Assembly (NCBI RefSeq): GCF_023078275.1
Contig: NC_062975.1
Coordinates: forward strand, 6,051,141 to 6,115,140
DNA length: 64,000 bases
DNA from: Leguminivora glycinivorella
Lineage: Eukaryota; Arthropoda; Insecta; Lepidoptera; Tortricidae
Direction of reading: 5' to 3'
Under the pieces are notes generated by a model. The model saw only the letters and a list, made by a program, of their open reading frames with translations, was not told the origin of the DNA and made no database searches. A program made the translations under genes and the position numbers. The first letter of the stretch is position 1. Every line of letters begins with the position of its first letter. Below are positions 56,641 through 64,000 of the stretch, piece after piece.

Positions 56641-56790
56641 TGAAATAAAATGGATTATATCGCCTATAAGTAATGAATTTACAATTAATTATGGGTGTCA
56701 CCCGTTGACCACGGACGCTGTAAAGTGTTCGAAACGTCGGGGTGAATTGTAAATTCAGTATACGTGATATAATCCGTTTCCATAGTTATG
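56641..56790. repeat. Fold-back repeat R6, both arms present
   Basis: tggattatatcgcctataag and aatgaatttacaatt at the left are mirrored by aattgtaaattcagtatacg and gatataatccgttt at the right, around cgttgaccacggacgctgta and gttcgaaacgtcgg. The copy at 26039 retains one arm. Confidence 0.75.
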
Positions 56791-56840
56791 TATTTATCTA
56801 TTTAAGTATGTATGTATATCGTCGCTTAGCACCCATAGTA

Positions 56841-56907
56841 CACGCTTTGCTTAGTTTGGGGCTAAGTCGATCTGTGTAATGTCCCCAATATTTATTTATT
56901 TATTTTA
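56841..56907 (+). repeat. SINE 3' fragment
   Basis: gggctaagtcgatctgtgta, atgtccccaatatttattta and tttatttta match the tail end of the SINE at 23310 in diverged form. Confidence 0.45.
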
Positions 56908-56970
56908 AAACTATGAGACATAGATATAACTGTAATAAATTGCATGAGTAACTGTCGCGGTAACCGAAGA

Positions 56971-57439
56971 CAATATTTTGAAGTATATTTGTCAACATGT
57001 GTACATATATGTAGTAAGTACCTATAGGTGGTATGGTCCCTATAGATAGTTAGTAAGGCACCATGAATATCATAAAACAATCAAGTAAGTAATAGAACTA
57101 ATATAGTATTTTTCACACAAACCAATACCCTGTTTAGACTTCTATTAGTTAACCTAGAGACAAATAAAGTCCATTAAACTCTACTTTTCGCAATTGTCTT
57201 AAGCAACTTTATTGAAAAAAAAAACAGTAGACTAGTGTTCCTGGCGAATTATGGACCTATATGGAATACGTTTGTAATATTTGTATTGAATACATATCAT
57301 CATAATTATTATCTAATCTGTACGAGTAGCCTATAACGTAACGGGAACAAGTGCAAAAAATATAGTTAACACGTTATTGATTCAAATAAAACGAGTATGT
57401 ATAAAACCAATTCGTATTCGTTCGCTAAATTATTAAATT
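56971..57439. other. No gene seen
   Basis: AT-rich, nothing assignable. Confidence 0.5.
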
Positions 57440-57655
57440 TCACCTATTTTTTAAATACAAACCGGCACGGCAATAAGTCGATCGGTCCGCCGGCCGCTTC
57501 GTGTGTTCAATACCCGAACGGTGCCGAAGTCCGTGCGTCCGGCCGTCCGGCCCCGAACGCCGATTCGGCACTACACGCGCGAACGGCACTACACGGGAAC
57601 GGACTTCGGCGGGTTCGGGTAGTTCGGACGCTTAGCACCGCCGGGGCTATAGTGG
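57440..57655. repeat. GC-rich island of ccgaac/gttcgg words
   Basis: Like 54940-55145, made of short words in both orientations: gtgccgaagtccgtgcgtcc against gggaacggacttcgg, ccgaacgg against gttcgggtagttcgg, and two copies of cggcactacacg. It likely folds strongly. The open frame through it is not evidence of a protein. Confidence 0.5.
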
Positions 57656-57659
57656 AGTA

Positions 57660-58215
57660 AAAGTAAGGTACCCTGGACATAATTCAATAACTCGTCCTTT
57701 TTGATATTTTATTGGGTATTATTATTAAGCATCAAATAGTAATTATGTACATAGATAAAAAAAAAGACGATCGTATTCATATCTTATAAAAATCATGAGA
57801 TAAAGTACATTATCCCACTTTTCGCTAACAGCAAAATAGTTAACCGAAAACTTTGTTAGATTAACTTTGTGGTGCACTCAGATGCGATCAGTTATTAGCG
57901 ATATTACACAGAAAATAAATCTGATTGTGTACTTTTTTTACCGTTTTCATTTAATGTGAATATCTAGGTAGGTAAAAATGGTGACCATGATATATATATC
58001 AATTTGCATTGTATTAAGTATATATAGACATTTAACACCGATCTTAAACATATATTTTTAACGCTTAAATAAACATGAATTTCTCAGTAGGTATAAATTG
58101 TAACTGAGATTTTTTTGCTTAAGACCAGGTTTTTGTGTACTATAATCATGATTTTATCAAAATTAATACTGTGAAGGTCGCGCTTAAGAAACTGTAAATG
58201 TCAGTAATTTAAAAG
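57660..58215. other. No gene seen
   Basis: AT-rich, nothing assignable. Confidence 0.5.
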
Positions 58216-58219
58216 GGTG

Positions 58220-58545
58220 CAAAGTTGTCGTAGAGCGGCTGTCGCGGGGCGGGGGAGCGCGCGGGGCGCGGGCCTGGGAGAGCGCGCCGCGCACCGGCCG
58301 CGTCACCGCGGCGGATCGGTTAATAGGTTAGGGACGTAAGGTACCGGCCACACCAGAGCGTCGCGTGTCTCGGGGCGCGGACGGACGTCCGCGCCACGCC
58401 ACCTGAGTGTAATTCAAAAATCGTCTCCTCAGTACATTTTGTATAGGAAGGACGTAAGACGCGCCCCAGGCGGCGTGGCGGCGGCGTGGCGCGCGCCGCG
58501 CCGCCTGGGACTTGGTGCCAATAGGACCATCTCGGGGTTATACCC
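58220..58545. other. CpG-rich island of unknown role
   Basis: The most GC- and CpG-dense 300 bp of the window, with g(c/g)gcgcg runs at 58236-58310 and 58455-58505. The two halves share ggacgtaag (58332 and 58449), so it may contain a degraded repeat. No splice sites or TATA were found. It could be a promoter CpG island or a GC-rich transposon fragment. Confidence 0.4.
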
Positions 58546-58604
58546 GTTCGATTAAAAAAATAATTTGAAAATCGGTCCACGATTCTCGGAGATATCGAGT
58601 AACA

Positions 58605-59400
58605 AAAAACCGACCAAGAGCGTGTCGGTCCACGCTCAGTGTAGGGTTCCGTAGTTTATCGTATTTTTCTCAAAACAATTTTCCTAGAAAGTCTTTATAA
58701 AGTTCTACTTTTTTGATCTTTTTTCATATTTTTTTAAACATAAGGTTCAAAATATAGAGGGGGGGGACGCACTTTTTTTTTCCTTTAGGAGCGATTATTT
58801 CCGAAAATATTAATATGATCAAAAACCGGCCAAGAGCGTGTCGGGCCACGCTCAGTGTAGGGTTCCGTAGTTTTCAGTATTTTTCTCAAAAACTACTGAA
58901 CCTATCAAGTTCAAAACAATTTTCCTAGAAAGTCTTTATAAAGTTCTACTTTTGTGATTTTTTTCATATTTTTTAAACATATGGTTCAAAAGTTAGAGGG
59001 GTGGGGACGCACTTTTTTTTTCTTTAGGAGCGATTATTTCCGAAAATATTAATATTATCAAAAAACGATCTTAGTAAACCCTTATTCATTTTTAAATACC
59101 TATCCAACAATATATCATACGTTGGGGTTGGAATGAAAAAAAAATCAGCCCCCACTTTACATGTAGGGGGTACCCTAATAAAACATTTTTTTCCATTTTT
59201 TATTTTTGCACTTTGTTGGCGTGATTGATACATTGGTACCAAATTTCAGCTTTCTAGTGCTTACGGTTACTGAGATTATCCGCGGACGGACGGACAGACA
59301 GACAGACAGGGGAAACTATAAGGATTCCTAGTTGACTACGGAACCCTAAAAAACATTCAGTCGAATTGAGAACCTCCTACTTTTTTTGAAGTCGGTTAAA
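58605..59400 (+). repeat. Lepidopteran-type repeat (gtagggttccgtag family) with 216-bp internal tandem
   Basis: Starts aaaaaccgaccaagagcgtg, with cacgctcagtgtagggttcc. The first ~216 bp (58605-58820) is repeated at 58821-59060. It ends with gacggacagacagacagaca, gactacggaaccctaaaa and gaagtcggttaaaaa. The outer ends aaccgac/gtcggtt and the gggttccgtag/ctacggaaccc words are mutually inverse. Long but non-coding; repeats of this type are common in Lepidoptera. Confidence 0.75.
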
Positions 59401-59456
59401 AAAACAACCTTTATTGCCGGCCGGCATACGGCTAACCGATTGAAACAGAAACATAA

Positions 59457-59502
59457 ATGAAAAGAGAGGGCGAACGGCGACACCTGTGTGTCGGCGATTT
59501 CA
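59457..59502 (+). CDS. Candidate first coding exon (speculative)
   Basis: ATG in good context (cataaatga) opens 15 codons (MKREGERRHLCVGDF plus K) and meets a strong donor (ttcaaag/gtaagcg). It starts 57 bp after the end of a repeat and no partner exon is visible. It may be chance. An unrelated 149-codon frame begins just downstream at 59516 and has no recognisable domain. Confidence 0.22.
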
Positions 59503-60092
59503 AAGGTAAGCGCACGTGCACCCGATCTCGCTACCTACGCCCAGGTGCGGGCGCGGCTTTCGACCTTCGCGCCGTGCAATAGAATTTAATGTCGGCTGCT
59601 CGTGTGCGGTCTGTTTGTTTTATAGAGTGGCGGCATTTTCAACATCAAAGGGCAAAATTCTGCAAAATTTTGTGCAAAATTCTGTTATATCAATAACTTC
59701 TCACGTCACTAGATTATCGACTTTGAATGTCGAGTATATTTATAGTATCATCACTTTATTTCAGTGTACGAATTTCGTATGTGTTAAAAATCATTGTTCT
59801 AGCTTCATAAACCAGGGAGGAAATAATGGAGAGCGTTTATATGTCTTGTTTTGCCTTAATTCAATATCATCACATATTTTTGTTGCTGATAAAATAATAC
59901 ATCCTATATATCAAGGCCTTGTAGCTCGGCGAAAGAATCGTGATCGCGGAGTGCGCCGGCACTGATTATAATTATTTTGTCCAGTTATTATAATAACCTA
60001 TACAAAAAGTACCGATAGAATAGGTATTCTAATCTATATCTGCATAGAACTATTTAAAACAAACCACAAAAGTTCATAGTTGATCGTTATTG
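59503..60092. other. No supported gene
   Basis: GC-richer at 59510-59620, AT-rich thereafter. A plus-strand frame 59516-59965 spans both compositions and lacks any recognisable motif, so it is not called. Confidence 0.45.
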
Positions 60093-60246
60093 GTACAGTC
60101 AGCAACTCAGCTGTGAATAAAGATAAAGTGCCAAATATATGTATACACATACCTTAATGTACCAAGTACCAACACTTGTACAGGAAATAAAATACTCTAT
60201 ACATATTTTTGGCACTTTGTCTTGCCAGCTGTGTTGTTGACTGTAC
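60093..60246. repeat. MITE with gtacagtcagc ends
   Basis: gtacagtcagcaactcagct is mirrored by agctgtgttgttgactgtac. Inner words aaagtgccaaatatatgta and acatatttttggcacttt are also inverse. 154 bp; termini related to 4376-4447. Confidence 0.8.
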
Positions 60247-60341
60247 ACGATCTAAAAAGGAGCCGAACGGTTATTATAATTACGCGGCGACTTGCGTAGT
60301 CGGCGGCCGCGCGATACATAGTGCTGTCTCTGTTCAGGCCC

Positions 60342-60476
60342 CGTAGCCGAATGCCATTTCTCCGACGCGAAACGAAAACGAAACGCAGTCTGGCTCTGTC
60401 GCGCCAATACGCAAGAGCGATAGAGATAGATATCTACTAGCGTTTCGTTTCGTGAGCGTTTGTGCCATTCGGCTAC
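60342..60476. repeat. MITE family R4, third copy
   Basis: cgtagccgaatgccat to gccattcggctacg, with gacgcgaaacgaaaacgaaa and ccaatacgcaagagcgatag inside. About 135 bp; compare 29320-29656. Confidence 0.85.
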
Positions 60477-60639
60477 GCACCCTGTTCTCACTACCACGAA
60501 TTTGAAGAACAATATTGCTGTCTCTCTCAATCTTTAGGCGTCATTCATATATTACGTCATACTAAATGTGACAATCCATGTTAAAGGATTAAAAAAGCGT
60601 GACATTGGGGGGTCCAAATAGTAGTCCATAAACCACGTC

Positions 60640-61255
60640 TTTGACCAACGTGAGTGATATCTCTGTCACTCTTTACGTCTTTACTAACAGAAATTTAAAT
60701 ACCAATAGTGCTATCTCTGTCACTCTATACTAACAGAAATTTAAATAACAAAAATGCTATCTCTGTCACTCTTTACTACCAGGAACTTAAATTATTATAG
60801 TGCTATCTCTATTCTCTGTCACTCTTTACTATCAGGAACTTAAATTGTTATAGTGCTATCTCTGTCACTCTTTACTACCAGGACCTTAAATTATTATAGT
60901 GCTATCTCTGTCACTCTTTACTGTGTGCGGGAAGTGCACATACCACGAGTTTGACTAACATGAGTGCTATCTCTATCACTCTTTACTACCAGGAACTTTA
61001 ATTATGATAGTGCTATCTCTGTCACTCTTTACTACCAGGAACATAAATTTTATTATTACAGTGCTATCTCTGTCACTCTTTACTACCAGGAACTTAAATG
61101 ATTATAGTGCTATCTCTGTCACTCTTTACTGTGTACGGGAAGTGCACATACCACGAGTTTGACTAACATGAGTGCTATCTCTGTCACTCTTTACTACCAG
61201 GAACTTAAATGATTATAGTGCTATCTCTGTCACTCTTTACTTCTAGGAACTTAAA
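60640..61255 (+). repeat. Satellite array, 46-bp basic unit with a 65-bp variant
   Basis: About twelve tandem units beginning gtgctatctctgtcactctt and continuing tactaccaggaacttaaat. Two units (near 60900-60965 and 61103-61170) instead continue gtgcgggaagtgcacatacc or gtacgggaagtgcacatacc, then acgagtttgactaacatga. The variant recurs about 203 bp apart, which indicates a higher-order repeat. Degeneration increases toward the left edge. Confidence 0.92.
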
Positions 61256-61258
61256 TAT

Positions 61259-61440
61259 TTTTTTCGGTTTCGGTTTTGGTCTTGGTTTCGGTGTCGGTTT
61301 TGGTGTAGGTTTCGGTGTCGGTTTCGGTTTCGATTTCGGTTTTCGTTTCCATTCCCGTTTCGGTTTCCGTTTTCGTTTTCAGTTTTGTTTTTGTTTAAAC
61401 TAACAGAACTAAAACTAAAACCAAAACCAAACCAGAAACG
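61259..61440. repeat. G/T-rich hexamer array with strand switch
   Basis: 61259-61385 is a run of ggtttc/ggttttg hexamer variants on the plus strand. After a tttgtttaaac junction near 61390-61400 the composition flips to a/c-rich: aactaaaactaaaaccaaaa, ccaaaccagaaac, gggaaaccg. Simple-sequence DNA; frames through it are not genes. Confidence 0.85.
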
Positions 61441-61915
61441 GGAAACCGAACACGGGAAACCGGATATCGGATACCGTATATCGGATGCTGGTTACCGGTT
61501 ACTGTCTACCGTTTACCGGATACCGGTTACCGTCTACCGGTTACCGGTCACCGTTTACCGGATACCGGTTAACGGTCATTGGTTACTGGTTACCGGTTAC
61601 CGGTCACCGAATACCGGAGACCCGTCACCGGTTACCGGTTACCGGATACCGGTTACCGGTTACCGGATACCGGTTACCGGATACCGGTTACCGGATACCG
61701 GTTACCGGATACCGGTTACCGGATACCGGTTACCGGATACCGGTTACCGGATACCGGTTACCGGATACCGGTTACCGGTTACCGGATACCGGTTACCGGA
61801 TACCGGATACCGGTTACCGGATACCGGTTACCGGATACCGGATACCGGATACCGGATACAGGATACAGGATACCGGTTACCGGTTACCGGTTACCGGGTA
61901 CTAGATACCAGAAAC
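61441..61915 (+). repeat. 7-bp CCGG minisatellite (TACCGGW)
   Basis: Roughly 65 units of a 7-mer alternating ttaccgg and ataccgg. They are degenerate on the left (61441-61625) and very regular from about 61626 to 61900. The unit lacks stop codons in the plus-strand frames, so three overlapping frames stay open and give YRLPVTG/YRIPDTG heptads. Three units equal seven codons, so openness is a by-product of the repeat. Confidence 0.95.
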
Positions 61916-62232
61916 CAGGTTTTGATTTCTGGTTTCTCATGTTACAACGTGTATAGATTAGTCGATACCAAGTCGGACACTTCCGATTAGGCGATTTCGG
62001 CTCGCATTGTTACGCAGCATTCGAGTGTTGAGTTTCTCACACATGAGGCCCCCTAATAAAATTTGTACCACTCATATTATTGATTTGACTCTCGCAACAC
62101 AAACACCTCATGCCCACACAAATACACACAAAATAAAATCATTCACAAACTTCAAATCATTCAAAAACTCAACAGTCACACGCGCTCCTCGCGGTCCTCT
62201 AAGAACTCCCTCGCGAGAGTCGACACTTCAAA
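61916..62232. other. No gene seen
   Basis: Unique-looking sequence after the arrays, CA-rich at 62080-62200. Confidence 0.5.
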
Positions 62233-62373
62233 ATGAAGCGACATCGCATCGGCTCATCATCCACAAATCCGAAAAGATCCACCGATAAATTTGTACCGGA
62301 AAGACCTCACCGCGACAATGTCATATTACCCAAATTACTTCAAAAATCCTCTGAAAGTGAAACAGTTCATTAG
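62233..62373 (+). CDS. Small hypothetical ORF, 46 residues (tentative)
   Basis: ATG in good insect context (ttcaaaatga) opens MKRHRIGSSSTNPKRS, then TDKFVPERPHRDN and KLLQKSSESETVH before TAG. The composition is protein-like (mixed charged, Ser and Pro residues) and not repeat-derived. No TATA, splice partner or homologue is recognised. It could equally be part of a larger spliced exon, since an accgtaagagtg donor lies just beyond the stop in another frame. Confidence 0.25.
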   Translation: MKRHRIGSSSTNPKRSTDKFVPERPHRDNVILPKLLQKSSESETVH

Positions 62374-64000
62374 GTTTACCGTAAGAGTGAGTGAGACAGA
62401 CACGCACTGTGCTTCAAATTTGCCTCGCCAAAATACGTTACACACGACTCGAAAGAATACAGTCTTAAGCGCCGCAAGCTTTCATACATATTACGTTGTT
62501 GTGATCCAAGCATCTCGTCAAGCTCGATAGGTACTATTATTGAGCTAACGACTTGACCAGTTTAACGTGACCTATCGGACTAATTGATTTGTATGACTTT
62601 TGTCACTTGTAATAAGGGAGCTCTCTTATACTGGACGGTGAAATATTTGTTATCGAAGCGTTTTGAAAACGCGGCGCCCTTGATATGAAACACGTGTTGA
62701 CGACTCGCCGCCCGTTCCCGCTACTACTATACTAGCTATACCTACTCTGTGCACGACCTTATTCTGCAGGTAATAACGTTCATATTAAAGCGCAAGTAAG
62801 AAAAATATCAATTAAGTAATGAATCTTACATATTTGTTGTTTAATTGATTTCGTATAGTACTAAGAATATATTAACGGCAAAATTTACCATCTTTCAATT
62901 TAGTTAGGTATTTTTCCTTTCCTAAAATTATCAATATTTAAGATTTTGAACAAGCGCCAAAAGTATTGGTATAAGTTTTAATAATTTATCAACACACGTA
63001 ATATTATATTCATAATAAATTGCAGGATTACGGTTAACAATATTTTCTAGTGAAATACGCCTGAAAATGTGTAACTTACTAAACCTTCTTTATAAATGAT
63101 AGTTCTGTATGAATTATTTATAAAAATTAGATGTTTTTATATGAAATGCAGGTGTCACAACATAATACAAGCACTTTTTCCGGATTACATTTAATACTTT
63201 AGTTATAAAATCAAAAAATATTCAAAGTTCGTTTTTATTTTTTTTTAAATTGAATCAGAACCCTAATTTGATTAATAATTTGTATTTTAACTATCACTAA
63301 TGATACTTTATACGACAGAAAAAGAAAATTACGGTTATCGAATTATGTCCAGGTCAAGCTATTTTTCCTGGTCTACTAAGGGGCCGGGCGCACGGATCGG
63401 CGGGTAGTACCGAATATCCAGAGCCCTAATAGAGGCCCCCCTTCACCTGTCAGAAAGTGGTTTCCACCTTCTATGGAACATTCACATAGGGCCCGGTCTT
63501 TTAATATTTCCAGTTTAATAATAACTGGCGAGAGTAGTGCAAACACTTTTTACTTCATATTTCTTTAAGATGGACTGTTGGAATAAGTGTAAGTAGATTA
63601 ATGGGCTCATGCAAGATGTTCCAATATTTAATAGAAAAAACTAGCTGTACTAGGTTTAAAATGTCACTACAATTATTACTACCATATTGCAGATGCATTC
63701 GTTAATGAGCTACAAAACATAAAATTCTTATTATCGAGAAGTCCCATCTTGGTCTTCATTAACTGGTCCATATAATTAAATATTTAAAAAGATATATAGT
63801 TGGTCAGATAAACACAAGGATATTGCTATAGGCTATAGCATGTTTGTAAGAGTTCCCTAGATTCTGTATGCTATCAATCATAGATTTTCAAGAAACTAAC
63901 TTATAATTTATAATAAACTAAAAATTTACGAAGCGTGAAACGGGGAACTGTGACCATATAAAATGGTACTAGTTACAATGATTATTGGACCCAATGTAGC
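62374..64000. other. No gene seen
   Basis: AT-rich except 63380-63500, a GC-richer patch. On its minus strand a 35-bp open stretch ends at a donor-like gacag/gtgaag. A plus-strand ctgcag/gtaataac at 62764-62778 joins an acceptor to a donor word but is weak. Nothing is called. Confidence 0.45.

Noticed and set aside
59516..59965. 149-codon plus-strand frame
   Set aside because: Crosses a GC-rich to AT-rich boundary, has no recognisable domain, and contains repeated low-complexity ttttgtgcaaaattctg-type words; probably chance.
60640..61255. Regular repeats considered as a CRISPR-like array
   Set aside because: Units are contiguous with no unique spacers, and the genome is eukaryotic; this is a satellite.
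61209..61403. Open frame rich in Gly-Phe (GFGFGFGLGFGVG)
   Set aside because: Direct translation of the G/T hexamer array, starting inside the neighbouring satellite; not a silk- or nucleoporin-like gene.
61385..61990. Three overlapping open frames of 125-201 codons with YRLPVTG repeats
   Set aside because: They are produced by the stop-free 7-bp minisatellite. Three frames are open at once and codon choice follows the repeat, so there is no evidence for a protein.
1..64000. Search for an autonomous DNA transposase, viral insertion, rRNA or toxin gene
   Set aside because: No frame with a DDE/DDD transposase, Rep/helicase, viral capsid or toxin signature, and no rRNA-like segment, was recognised outside the BEL polyprotein.

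Overview
The window reads as a gene-poor stretch of a lepidopteran (moth or butterfly) nuclear genome. It is AT-rich and carries no bacterial-type gene organisation. It is dense with insect repeats: a BEL/Pao LTR retrotransposon, decayed LINE 3' ends, tRNA-derived SINEs, Helitron-like elements ending in a hairpin plus CTRRT, and many short terminal-inverted-repeat elements (MITEs). The species cannot be fixed from sequence alone.

Only one long coding region is intact: the 1784-residue gag-pol polyprotein of a BEL/Pao element at 30620-37340. The element has two 193-bp LTRs that look identical by eye and a TGG-type primer binding site. A 5-bp target duplication (ctgac) splits a small MITE, whose intact relative lies about 2 kb upstream. 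This is a young, possibly complete insertion.

Host-gene signals are sparse and all on the minus strand. The best is a GC-rich 196-bp internal exon (3111-3306) with a good acceptor and donor and an open frame. Upstream on the same strand are a TATA box, initiator and short first exon with a strong donor (17621-17710), a second candidate GC-rich 5' exon with a strong donor (24311-24395), and a zero-length-exon (recursive splice) motif at 45611/45612. Together they suggest that much of the window is intron of one long minus-strand gene with alternative promoters. This is inference, and I do not recognise the protein.

Layout: 1-5.2 kb, a MITE, a duplicated block, a 5'-inverted LINE relic and the exon. 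9-16 kb, a pogo-like MITE, a SINE with target duplication, a LINE relic, a Helitron-like copy and a fold-back MITE. 17-27 kb, the putative promoter and first exons among LINE 3' ends, Helitron-like copies and MITEs. 27.4-30.5 kb, a tandemly duplicated MITE and a MITE cluster. 30.5-37.4 kb, the BEL element inside its MITE. 38-45 kb, fold-back elements, a 272-bp tandem duplication and a repeat interrupted by a 515-bp insertion with a 10-bp duplication. 45-60 kb, mostly unassigned AT-rich DNA with MITEs and three GC-rich islands. 60.6-61.9 kb, three satellites side by side: a ~46-65-bp unit, a G/T-rich hexamer and a CCGG-containing 7-mer. The remainder to 64 kb has no firm features.
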